NCBI GenBank assembly: GCA_026982705.1
Contig: JALSGP010000022.1
Span: 1-60,405, forward strand
DNA: 60,405 nucleotides
Reading direction: 5' to 3'
From: Alphaproteobacteria bacterium
GTDB lineage: Bacteria; Pseudomonadota; Alphaproteobacteria; Geminicoccales; Geminicoccaceae
The notes under the pieces were generated by a model. The model was not told where the DNA came from. It was given only the letters and a program-made list of their open reading frames with translations, and ran no database searches. A program made the translations under genes and the position numbers. Of the stretch, positions 17,124-24,767 are shown one piece after another (position 1 is the stretch's first letter; every line of letters begins with the position of its first letter).

Positions 17124-18488
17124 TCACCCCACCTTCGGCAGGGCCTCGAGGGCGCGGCGCAGGGCCTCCTCGTCGCAGGGGAGATCGCGGAGCTGGCCGG
17201 CGAAATAGTCGGCGTAGGCCTGCATGTCGAAATGGCCGTGGCCGGAGAGATTGAAGAGGATCACGCGCGCCTCGCCCTTCTCCCGGGCATCCAGGGCCTC
17301 GTCGATGGCGGCCCGCACCGCGTGGGTGGACTCCGGCGCCGGCACGATCCCCTCGCAGCGGGCGAAGGTGACGCCGGCCTCGAAACAGGCGAGCTGGCCG
17401 TAGGCTCGGGCCTCGATCAGCCCGAGTTCGAGGGCGCGGCTCACGAGGGGAGCCATGCCGTGGTAGCGCAGCCCGCCGGCGTGCACCGGCGGCGGCACGA
17501 AACCCGAGCCCAGCGTGTGCATCCTGAGGAGCGGGGTGGTGCCGGCGGTATCGCCGAAGTCGTAGGCGTAGGTGCCGCGGGTGAGGGTGGGGCAGGCGGC
17601 GGGCTCGGCGGCCACCACCCGCACCCGGCGGCCGCCCCGGAGCCGCTCGCCGAGGAAGGGGAAGACGAGGCCGGCGAAGTTGGACCCGCCGCCCACGCAG
17701 CCCACCAGCACGTCCACCTCCTCGTCGGCGAGCTTCATCTGCTCCATGGCCTCGAGCCCGAGCACCGTCTGATGGAGCAGCACGTGGTTGAGGACCGAGC
17801 CCAGGGCGTATTTCACGTCCGGGTTCTTCGCCGCCACCTCCACCGCCTCGGAGATGGCGATGCCGAGGGAGCCGGGATGGTCCGGATCCTCGGCCAGGAA
17901 GCGGCGGCCCGCCTCGGTGCGGTCGGAGGGGCTCGGCACGCAGCGGGCGCCGTAGGTCTCCATCAGCGCCCGGCGGTAGGGTTTCTGCGCGTAGCTCACC
18001 CGCACCATGTAGACCTCCACCTCGAGGTCGAACATGGCGCCGGCGAAGGCCAGCGAGCTGCCCCACTGGCCCGCCCCGGTCTCCGTCACCAGCCGGCGCA
18101 CGCCCTCGGCCCGGTTGTAGAAGGCCTGGGCGACGGCGGTGTTGGGCTTGTGGGAGCCGGGCGGGCTCACGCCCTCGTACTTGTAGTAGATCCGCGCCGG
18201 GGTGCGGAGGTGGCGTTCGAGATTGCGGGCCCGGCAGAGGGGTGTGGGACGCCACAGCCGGTAGACGTCCAGCACGTCGCCCGGCACGTCGATCCAGCGT
18301 CGGGTGGAGACCTCCTGCTCGATCAGCGCCTCCGGGAAGAGGGGGGCCAGGGCGTCGGGACCGACGGGTTCGCCGGTGGCCGGGTTCAGCGGTGGGGGCG
18401 GCGGCTCCGGCAGATCGGCGGCGAGATTGTACCAGGCGGTCGGGATGTCGTCCTCGCCGAGCAGGATCTTGATGCGCGCCTCGTCCAT
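17124..18488 (-). CDS. trpB: Tryptophan synthase beta chain 2-like protein (TrpB2)
   Basis: A 454-residue PLP enzyme from ATG 18488. Features of the TrpB2 group are the long N-terminal extension ([11 protein letters not shown]), [22 protein letters not shown] with the PLP lysine, [23 protein letters not shown] for the cofactor phosphate and [10 protein letters not shown] at the end. TrpB2 joins serine with indole and often works without TrpA. No trpA lies nearby, which fits this group. It has its own leader of about 160 bases shared with the tRNA promoter region on the other strand. Confidence 0.93.
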   Translation of the reverse strand: MDEARIKILLGEDDIPTAWYNLAADLPEPPPPPLNPATGEPVGPDALAPLFPEALIEQEVSTRRWIDVPGDVLDVYRLWRPTPLCRARNLERHLRTPARIYYKYEGVSPPGSHKPNTAVAQAFYNRAEGVRRLVTETGAGQWGSSLAFAGAMFDLEVEVYMVRVSYAQKPYRRALMETYGARCVPSPSDRTEAGRRFLAEDPDHPGSLGIAISEAVEVAAKNPDVKYALGSVLNHVLLHQTVLGLEAMEQMKLADEEVDVLVGCVGGGSNFAGLVFPFLGERLRGGRRVRVVAAEPAACPTLTRGTYAYDFGDTAGTTPLLRMHTLGSGFVPPPVHAGGLRYHGMAPLVSRALELGLIEARAYGQLACFEAGVTFARCEGIVPAPESTHAVRAAIDEALDAREKGEARVILFNLSGHGHFDMQAYADYFAGQLRDLPCDEEALRRALEALPKVG

Positions 18489-18571
18489 GGCTCCCTTCCC
18501 CCCGATCGGTGCGTCCCCGCGTTAGCACCGGCACACGGCGGGGAAAAGCGTGGAGGACGCATCCCACCCCC

Positions 18572-18600
18572 TTGATCCGCGCGCGGGAATCCTACGTATA
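18572..18600 (+). promoter_or_regulatory. Putative promoter of tRNA-fMet
   Basis: TTGATC at 18572-18577 and TACGTATA at 18593-18600 lie about 50 bases before the tRNA with a 15-17-base spacer, giving a plausible housekeeping -35/-10 pair. Confidence 0.45.
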
Positions 18601-18651
18601 GGGGCGCGGGACGGGAATGCGGCCGGTGGGTCGCCCCCGGACCGGATCCGA

Positions 18652-18728
<77 letters not shown>

Positions 18729-18734
18729 GCACCG

Positions 18735-18758
18735 GGCCCTCACCGGAAGGTGAGGGCC
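18735..18758 (+). terminator. Terminator after tRNA-fMet
   Basis: GGCCCTCACC and GGTGAGGGCC form a 10-bp stem with a GGAA tetraloop, followed by GTTCCTTCTCC. It is 6 bases after the CCA end. Confidence 0.75.
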
Positions 18759-18779
18759 GTTCCTTCTCCGGCGTACCCC

Positions 18780-19772
18780 TCAGAGCCCGGCCGCGGCGGG
18801 ATAGCGGATGCGGTGGGCCAGCACCCCGCGGCCGCCCCGTACCAGATCGGGAAGCAGCCGTGGCAGCTCCTCGAAGGGACTCTCGCCGGTGAAGACCAGG
18901 TCCAGCAGCGGATCGGCGAGGAGTTCCAGGGCCTTGGCGAGACGGCGCCGGGGCGTCCAGCGGGGGCGGGACGGCGGTCCCAGGGGGATCGTGCGCGCGG
19001 CCACCAGTTCCAGCCGCCGACCACAGAAATGCCGGCCCAGCGGCAGCGGCACCACGCCACCGGCATAGCGGGAGACCTCCACCACCCGTGCCTCCTCACC
19101 GGCCCAGGAAAGGGCGCGCACGAGGGCTTCCGGCGCCCCGCTGGCATGCACCACCAGATCGGCCTCGCCCTCCACCTCCTCCGGCAGCCGGAAGGGGAGG
19201 CCCAGGGCCTCGGCGATGCGGCGGCGGTCGGGATCGATGTCCACCAGCACCGGCTCGGTTCCGGGAAGCCGGCGCACCAGCCAGGCGCAGAGGGTCCCCA
19301 CCAGCCCCGCGCCCACCACCAGCACCCGGTCCCCCGGCAGGGGACGTCCCGCCCACAGCGCGCCCAGCGCCGTCTCCATGGCCGCCGCCAGCACCGCCCG
19401 CGCCGGCGGGACCTCGGGTGGCAGCGACACCACCGCCGTAGCCGGCACCACATAGTGGGTCTGGTGGGGATAGGGGCAGAAGACCGTCCGTCCCACGAGA
19501 CCGTCCGGCCCGCTCAGGACCCGTCCCACACTGGCGAAGCCGTACTTGACCGGAAAGGGGAAGGATCCCTCCTGGAAGGGGACGCGGAAGCCGTCGGCCT
19601 CCCCGGGCCCCACCTCACCGGCGCAGACCGGCCCCTCGGCGCCCCGGTGCACCGCCGAGTAGAGGGCCTCCACCAGGACCCGTCCGTCGTCCGGCGTGGG
19701 CAGCGCCTCGCCGCGGAGCTCGCCCGCGAAGGGGCCGGTGATCCAGAAGGCCCGCGCCCGCCGCACCCGCAT
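18780..19772 (-). CDS. MDR-family dehydrogenase (zinc-type alcohol dehydrogenase-like)
   Basis: A 330-residue protein from ATG 19772 with GGAG eight bases upstream. The GroES-like N-terminal part (VLVEALYSAVHRGAEG, FPVKYGFASVGRV) and the Rossmann motif VLVVGAGLVGTLCAWL mark the medium-chain dehydrogenase family. The classical structural-zinc cysteine cluster is absent, and the catalytic ligands are also not obvious, which sets it apart from true alcohol dehydrogenases and nearer to the BchC/reductase-like branches. The substrate is unknown. It is divergent from folK. Confidence 0.72.
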   Translation of the reverse strand: MRVRRARAFWITGPFAGELRGEALPTPDDGRVLVEALYSAVHRGAEGPVCAGEVGPGEADGFRVPFQEGSFPFPVKYGFASVGRVLSGPDGLVGRTVFCPYPHQTHYVVPATAVVSLPPEVPPARAVLAAAMETALGALWAGRPLPGDRVLVVGAGLVGTLCAWLVRRLPGTEPVLVDIDPDRRRIAEALGLPFRLPEEVEGEADLVVHASGAPEALVRALSWAGEEARVVEVSRYAGGVVPLPLGRHFCGRRLELVAARTIPLGPPSRPRWTPRRRLAKALELLADPLLDLVFTGESPFEELPRLLPDLVRGGRGVLAHRIRYPAAAGL

Positions 19773-20075
19773 GCCGCACTCTCCACCCGCCGCGCTCCTT
19801 GTGCCGCGTGGTTTCCACGAAGGGAAGGGCGGAGACGGCCCGATGTTCCGGAATCGGAATTATGGAGAATCGAACGTGCCGTGGGAGGTGCGGAACGGAA
19901 GGGGCACGGACGGTGGAAAGGAAGGACAGCCGGGACAAGTGGGAGCCCGTCGGGTCGACGGCGGTCGCGGATCCCGTGCTTCCCGCGCTTTCCGCGCCCG
20001 ATCCACCGGCTTGCCGACAGGGAAGTCCACCACGCTGTGGAAAACGCCGGATCCCGCACCGGAGGGACGGAGACG
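19773..20075. other. Divergent spacer between the dehydrogenase and folK
   Basis: About 300 bases with no convincing gene. A slightly AT-richer patch (GGAATCGGAATTATGGAGAATCG, around 19850) could hold a promoter. Open frames here lack ribosome sites or motifs. Confidence 0.45.
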
Positions 20076-20612
20076 ATGCGCCCACGACGCCTGGTGGTCG
20101 CCCTCGGCGCCAATCTCGGGCCCCGCGAGGCCACCTTCGCCGCCGCCCTCGCCGCCCTCGCCGCCGAGGTGGGGCCGATCCGCGCCCGCTCGCGCTGGAT
20201 CGAGACGGACCCCCTGGTCCCCCCGGGAGACGATCCCGCCCGTCATCCCCGCTATCTGAACGGCGCGGTGCTGCTCGTCTCCCGCCTCGATCCCGCCGCC
20301 GTCCTCGCCCGTCTGCTCGCCATCGAACGGCGTCTCGGCCGCGACCGACGGCGCGAACACGGGCGCTGGCAGCCGCGCCCCATCGACCTCGACCTGCTGC
20401 TGATGGAGGATCTGGTGCGGGATGCCCCCGATCCCGTCCTCCCCCATCCCCGGCTGCACGAACGTCGCTTCGTGCTGGAACCCCTCGTCGAGATCTGGCC
20501 CGACTGGCGTCATCCCCGTCTCGGTCTCACCGCCCGCGAGCTGCTGGCGCGCCTTCGAACCCGAGCGTTTCCACTTGGACGCCCCCCGCTTTCGGGCTAT
20601 GCGGAGGAATGA
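20076..20612 (+). CDS. folK: HPPK, 6-hydroxymethyl-dihydropterin pyrophosphokinase
   Basis: A 178-residue protein from ATG 20076. HPPK motifs are clear: VALGANLGPREATF at the N-terminus, SRWIETDPLVPPGD, YLNGAVLLVSRLDP, the signature RPIDLDLLLMED with the magnesium-binding aspartates, and LPHPRLHERRFVLEPL. It transfers pyrophosphate from ATP to the pterin in folate synthesis. The folB-like gene is 14 kb away rather than adjacent. The downstream glycosyltransferase starts 30 bases after its stop on the same strand. Confidence 0.93.
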   Translation: MRPRRLVVALGANLGPREATFAAALAALAAEVGPIRARSRWIETDPLVPPGDDPARHPRYLNGAVLLVSRLDPAAVLARLLAIERRLGRDRRREHGRWQPRPIDLDLLLMEDLVRDAPDPVLPHPRLHERRFVLEPLVEIWPDWRHPRLGLTARELLARLRTRAFPLGRPPLSGYAEE

Positions 20613-20642
20613 TCGGCCATCCGCCCGGAGGGAGGACGTGGC

Positions 20643-21722
20643 ATGCGCGCATCCGGCACGACCGTGGTGATGGTGGTGCCCGAGCCGGCGGGCGCGCTCG
20701 GCGGCCATCTCGTCTACGACCGCCGGCTGGCGGCGGAACTGGAGGGGCGCGGATTCGCCGTGCGCCTCCACGAGGCGCGGGGATCCTTCCCCTTCCCCGC
20801 CGAGGCGGCGGTGCGGGCGCTGGCCGCCGCCCTCGACGTCCTGCCGGCGGGAGCCACGGTGATCCTCGACAACCGGATCGGCGGCGCCGTGCCGGAACTG
20901 GTGGCCTCCCTCGCCCCGCGCCTGCGCACGGTGCTGCTGGTCCACCATCCCCTCGCCCTCGAGTACGGGCTGCTGCCGGAGGAGAGCCGCACCCTCCGCG
21001 TGCGCGAGCGCACCGCCCTCGCCCACGCCGCCGCCGTCCTCGTACCCTCCCGTACGGTCCGGGACGTGCTGGTGCGGGACTACGGCGTGCCCCCCTACCG
21101 TCTGACGGTGGCGGAGCCCGGCATCGAGCCGGGACCGGTGGCCCGGGGATCGGACGGGGGACCGGTGCGGCTGCTGTCGCTGGCGGCGGTCACCGCCCGC
21201 AAGGACCACCTCACCCTCGTGCGCGCCCTCGCCCATCTCGTGGATCTGCCGTGGGAACTCGACATCGTCGGCAGTCTCGACCACGACCCGCTTTCCGTGC
21301 GGCGCCTGCGCGAGGCGATCCGCACCTTCGGGCTGGAGGCACGGGTGCGGCTCCACGGCGAGCGCACCGGCGCCGCCCGCGAGCCCTTCTTCGCCCGTGC
21401 CCATCTCTTCGTCTCCGCCTCCCGCTACGAGGGTTTCGGCATGGCCCTGCTGGAGGCGATCGCCCGCGGTCTGCCGGTGGTGGCCTGTCGCGGCGGGGCG
21501 GTGGAGGAAGTGCTGCCGCCCGGTGCCGCCCTGCTGGTGCCCGCCGGCAGTCCGGCCGCCCTCGCCGAGGCCCTGGCGCGGGCGATCCGGGATCCCGGGC
21601 TGCGCCGGGAGCTGCGGGCGGCGGCCCTCGCCGCCCGCGACCGCCTGCCCCGCTGGGACGAGACGGTGGAGACGGTGATCCGCCGGCTGTTCGCGGCCCC
21701 GCCGCTGGCCGCCGGCGGCTGA
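20643..21722 (+). CDS. Family 4-type glycosyltransferase
   Basis: A 359-residue GT-B protein from ATG 20643 after GGAGGA. The donor-binding half has LSLAAVTARKDHLTLVRAL and the E-x7-E motif in SRYEGFGMALLEAIARGLPVVA, then GGAVEEVLPPGAALLVP. The acceptor half starts with PEPAGALGGHLVYDRRLA, the usual glycine-rich loop. It moves a sugar from a nucleotide donor to an unknown acceptor, probably a surface or lipid-linked glycan. No membrane segment is seen, so cytoplasmic. Confidence 0.88.
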   Translation: MRASGTTVVMVVPEPAGALGGHLVYDRRLAAELEGRGFAVRLHEARGSFPFPAEAAVRALAAALDVLPAGATVILDNRIGGAVPELVASLAPRLRTVLLVHHPLALEYGLLPEESRTLRVRERTALAHAAAVLVPSRTVRDVLVRDYGVPPYRLTVAEPGIEPGPVARGSDGGPVRLLSLAAVTARKDHLTLVRALAHLVDLPWELDIVGSLDHDPLSVRRLREAIRTFGLEARVRLHGERTGAAREPFFARAHLFVSASRYEGFGMALLEAIARGLPVVACRGGAVEEVLPPGAALLVPAGSPAALAEALARAIRDPGLRRELRAAALAARDRLPRWDETVETVIRRLFAAPPLAAGG

Positions 21723-21789
21723 GGACTGGACCGGCGGGGCGATCCGCGGCATGGCGGGCGTGGAGAACGTGGAAGGGGGAGGTGTCGCC

Positions 21790-22923
21790 GTGAGGATCCG
21801 CGCCGCCGTGCTCGACGAGATGGGGCGGCCGCGCCCCTACACCGATTCGCGACCGCTGCGCATCGCCGAGGTGGAGCTCGACCCGCCGGGCCCGGGAGAG
21901 GTGCTGATCGAGGTCCGGGCCGCCGGCGTCTGTCATTCGGACCTCTCAGTGGTGGACGGCAACCGCCCCCGTCCCCTGCCCATGGTGCTGGGTCACGAGG
22001 CGGCGGCGGTGGTGCGCGAGCCCGGTCCCGGTGTCGACGATCTCGCACCCGGCGATCACGTGGTGGTGGTGTTCGTGCCCGCCTGCGGGACCTGTCCGGC
22101 CTGCGCCGAGGGGCGTCCCGCCCTGTGCGCGCGGGCGGCGGAGGCCAACACCGCCGGTACGCTCCTCTCCGGTGCCCGCCGGCTCCACGAGAACGGACGC
22201 CCCCTCCATCACATGGTGGGCTGCTCCGTCTTCGCCGAATACGCCGTGGTCTCCCGCCGCTCGCTGGTGCCGGTGGATCCCGATCTCCCCTTCCCCCACG
22301 CCGCCCTCTTCGGCTGCGCGGTCCTCACCGGCGTGGGGGCGGTGCTCAATACCGCCGGCGTGCGACCGGGCCAGACGGTGGCGGTGGTGGGGCTCGGCGG
22401 CGTCGGCCTCAACGCCCTCCTGGGCGCGGTGCTGGCGGGGGCGCGGCGGCTGGTGGCGGTGGATCCGGTGGCCGAGAAGCGCGCCCTCGCCCGCGAGCTC
22501 GGGGCCACCCTCACCGTCGACCCGCGGGAGGCGGACGCGGTGGCCCGGGTGCGCGCCCACACCGACGGCGGCGTGGACGCCGCCATCGAGGCGGTGGGCA
22601 GCGTGCCGGCGCTGGAATTCGCCTGGGAGATCACCCGCCGGGGTGGCGTCACCGTCTCCGCCGGCCTCGCCCATCCCGACCATCGCCTCTCCCTCCCCCC
22701 GGTGCGCCTCGTGGGCGAGGAGCGGACCCTCCGCGGCAGCTACATGGGCAGTTGCGTGCCGGTGCGCGACATTCCCCGCTATGTGGAGCTGTTCCGCCGC
22801 GGCCGGCTGCCCGTCGACCGGCTGGTGGCCGAGTGCCTGCCGCTGGAGGAGATCAACACCGCGCTGGAGCGGCTCGCCGCCGGCACCACCCTGCGCCAGA
22901 TCGTCCTGCCCCACGGGGCGTGA
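21790..22923 (+). CDS. Zinc-dependent alcohol dehydrogenase
   Basis: A 377-residue MDR enzyme starting at GTG 21790, chosen over ATG 21751 because GGAGGTG lies five bases upstream. The catalytic zinc ligands are in AAGVCHSDLSV and LGHEAAAVV; the structural zinc cluster is CGTCPACAEGRPALC. The NAD fold is VAVVGLGGVGLNALLG. It resembles class III/benzyl-type alcohol dehydrogenases. Next to xoxFGJ and an NsrR-like regulator it could work in alcohol, formaldehyde or S-nitrosothiol metabolism, but the substrate cannot be read. It is convergent with the nsrR-like gene (22 bases apart). Confidence 0.85.
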   Translation: MRIRAAVLDEMGRPRPYTDSRPLRIAEVELDPPGPGEVLIEVRAAGVCHSDLSVVDGNRPRPLPMVLGHEAAAVVREPGPGVDDLAPGDHVVVVFVPACGTCPACAEGRPALCARAAEANTAGTLLSGARRLHENGRPLHHMVGCSVFAEYAVVSRRSLVPVDPDLPFPHAALFGCAVLTGVGAVLNTAGVRPGQTVAVVGLGGVGLNALLGAVLAGARRLVAVDPVAEKRALARELGATLTVDPREADAVARVRAHTDGGVDAAIEAVGSVPALEFAWEITRRGGVTVSAGLAHPDHRLSLPPVRLVGEERTLRGSYMGSCVPVRDIPRYVELFRRGRLPVDRLVAECLPLEEINTALERLAAGTTLRQIVLPHGA

Positions 22924-22945
22924 GCGGACGAGGCCGATGGTGCCG

Positions 22946-23422
22946 TCAGCGGCCGCGCGCCTTCGACGCGGTCGTCGCCGGCGCCCCTTCCGTGGACAGA
23001 CCGAGGGCCGCTCTCAGTTCCGCCGCCGGGGCGGCGAGATCGGCCAGGGTCCAGCGGTCCAGACTCGCGAGGAAGGCCGCCCGCGCTTCCAGGAGGGCGG
23101 TGCGGAAGCCGCACACCTCGCGGATGCGGCAGTCGCTCCCGTCCTCGAAACACGCCGCCAGATGGAGGTCCGGCTCCAGCCGTCGCACCAGTTCGCCGAG
23201 GCGGATGGTGGACGGATCGCGGGCGAGCTCGAGGCCGCCGCCCTTGCCGCGGGTGGTGCGCACGAGGCCGGCACGGGCGAGATCGTGGGCGATCTTGGTG
23301 AGATGATGGCGGGAGATGCCCCAGATGCGGGCCACCTCGCTCACCGTCCACCGCCGCCGGGGCGTCGCGGCGAGATGGAGCAGCAGGCGCAGGGCATAGT
23401 CGGTATAGTAGGTGAGCCGCAT
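22946..23422 (-). CDS. nsrR: Rrf2-family regulator, NsrR-like nitric-oxide sensor
   Basis: A 158-residue protein from ATG 23422 with GGAGGT upstream. The winged helix opens MRLTYYTDYALRLLLHLA and continues SEVARIWGISRHHLTKIAHDL, the typical NsrR start. Three cysteines, C91, C98 and C104, in the AACFEDGSDCRIREVCGF region correspond to the iron-sulfur ligands of NsrR (C91/C96/C102 in E. coli), though the first spacing is one or two residues longer. It should bind a [4Fe-4S] or [2Fe-2S] cluster and derepress its targets on NO. Its own position 78 bases after xoxJ suggests it may be read with that operon. Confidence 0.82.
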   Translation of the reverse strand: MRLTYYTDYALRLLLHLAATPRRRWTVSEVARIWGISRHHLTKIAHDLARAGLVRTTRGKGGGLELARDPSTIRLGELVRRLEPDLHLAACFEDGSDCRIREVCGFRTALLEARAAFLASLDRWTLADLAAPAAELRAALGLSTEGAPATTASKARGR

Positions 23423-23500
23423 GGCAACCTCCGGCGGACCGCCCCGCCTCTCCGCGGGCCCGGGGGTCTCCCGATCCCGCCGCGGCACCGTCTCCCGGCA

Positions 23501-24373
23501 TCACCGCCGGCACGCGCGGGCGTAGCCCAGTCGTACGCACTCCCGCGTCCCGAGGTCGCTCCGGCGCCCCACCCGCCGGGGTGCCCGGAAGTGCGGCGGT
23601 CGGAAGTCGATGCCGTAGCGCGCATAGAGGGCCGCCAGCTCGCCCGAGACCAGCAGGTCCTCCAGGATGTCGTCGACGGCGCGACGCAGGAAACGGTCCG
23701 AACGCCGCATGCCCACCGCCAGATTCCAGGAGAGCTCGTCGTCGCCGGCGAAGGGATCGAGCACGGCGAGGTCGAGATCCGGACGATGGTGGCGGAACCA
23801 GCCGAGCGTGATGGGCGTGACCGCGGCGGCGTCGATCTCGCCCGCCGCCACCGCCTCCATCATCTCGTCCTCGAAGCCGAAGGGGACGGTGACGAATCCC
23901 GCCCGCTCCAGCCGGCGGTGGGCGAGGGAACCGATCAGGACGCCGACGCGCAGCGTGCGCGGCAGGGCCTCCAGTCCGCGTCCGGCATGTTCGGGAGGCA
24001 CCGCCAGCACCACGCCGCTGCGGAAGTAGGGGCGGGAGACCCGCAACCGCGGTTCGGCGGCGGCGAGGGCCTCGCGATCGACGATGACGTCCATCACCAG
24101 ATCACAGTCGGCATAGCGGATCTGCCAGCGGGTCACCACCCAGTCGACGGCGAGGTCCACGCCGAGGCCCCGGGCGATGCGCTCGGCCAGTTCCACCTGC
24201 AGTCCCCGCACCGGCCCCCGGCGCTTGGCGAAGGGCAGGGCGTCGGGATGGGCGCAGAGCTCGATCACCCCGCGTCGCCGGATGTCCTCCAGCGGTCGTG
24301 CCACCGCGGACGACGGCGGCGGGAGGGTCGCCAGCACGGCGAGGACGAGGGCGGCGGAGAGCGCGCCGATCAC
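23501..24373 (-). CDS. xoxJ: XoxJ/MxaJ-like periplasmic protein
   Basis: A 290-residue protein from GTG 24371-24373 overlapping the cytochrome stop as GTGA. It begins with a signal peptide (IGALSAALVLAVLATLPPPSSAVA). The fold is that of type 2 periplasmic binding proteins: GVIELCAHPDALPFA, VDWVVTRWQIRYADCDLVMD, SRPYFRSGVVLAV and ELSWNLAVGMRRSD. This pattern matches XoxJ, thought to help deliver or activate the lanthanide alcohol dehydrogenase. The order xoxF-xoxG-xoxJ is the canonical one and strengthens the call. Confidence 0.85.
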   Translation of the reverse strand: MIGALSAALVLAVLATLPPPSSAVARPLEDIRRRGVIELCAHPDALPFAKRRGPVRGLQVELAERIARGLGVDLAVDWVVTRWQIRYADCDLVMDVIVDREALAAAEPRLRVSRPYFRSGVVLAVPPEHAGRGLEALPRTLRVGVLIGSLAHRRLERAGFVTVPFGFEDEMMEAVAAGEIDAAAVTPITLGWFRHHRPDLDLAVLDPFAGDDELSWNLAVGMRRSDRFLRRAVDDILEDLLVSGELAALYARYGIDFRPPHFRAPRRVGRRSDLGTRECVRLGYARACRR

Positions 24374-24696
24374 CCCTGCCCTCCCCCCGTCCGGGTGGCC
24401 GGTGGACAGGGACCGAGGGCGCGGATGTAGGCGACGATCTCGTCGACGGCGGCATCGTCCAGCCAGCCGAAGGCCGGCATGCGTCCGGGCTTGCCCCGCT
24501 TGATGCGGTTCGCGAGGAAGGCGTCGCTGCGGGTGGTGCACATGAGCCGCGGCCCCTTGCCGGCCTTGCGTCCGCCCGCCTCGTGGCAGAAGCCGCAGAC
24601 GTTGAGGAAGAGCTGTTCGGGATCGATGTGACCGGCCGCCGCCGATCCGGTGGTGGAGAGAAGGATCGTCACCGCGAGGATCGATGCCGTGCGCAT
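24370..24696 (-). CDS. xoxG: Small c-type cytochrome, XoxG-like electron acceptor
   Basis: A 108-residue protein from ATG 24696 after GGGAGAGG. It has a signal peptide (about 1-21), one heme site C34-G-F-C37-H38, and a likely axial methionine M73 in GRMPAFGW. By position it takes electrons from the XoxF product and passes them to the respiratory chain. It is shorter than most XoxG proteins (usually about 150-200 residues), so it may be a minimal form. It is 71 bases after xoxF, and a GC hairpin lies in that gap. Confidence 0.82.
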   Translation of the reverse strand: MRTASILAVTILLSTTGSAAAGHIDPEQLFLNVCGFCHEAGGRKAGKGPRLMCTTRSDAFLANRIKRGKPGRMPAFGWLDDAAVDEIVAYIRALGPCPPATRTGGGQG

Positions 24697-24713
24697 GCGC
24701 CTCTCCCGGGGCG

Positions 24714-24739
24714 GGAGCGGGGGCCGAGGCCCCCGCTCC
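24714..24739 (-). terminator. GC hairpin between xoxF and xoxG
   Basis: GGAGCGGGGGCC and GGCCCCCGCTCC are exact complements separated by only GA, so the real loop must be wider. It lies between the xoxF stop and the xoxG start and could lower readthrough or protect the xoxF transcript end. Confidence 0.55.
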
Positions 24740-24767
24740 GTCCGTGACGACGGGTTCCCCCGCGATC

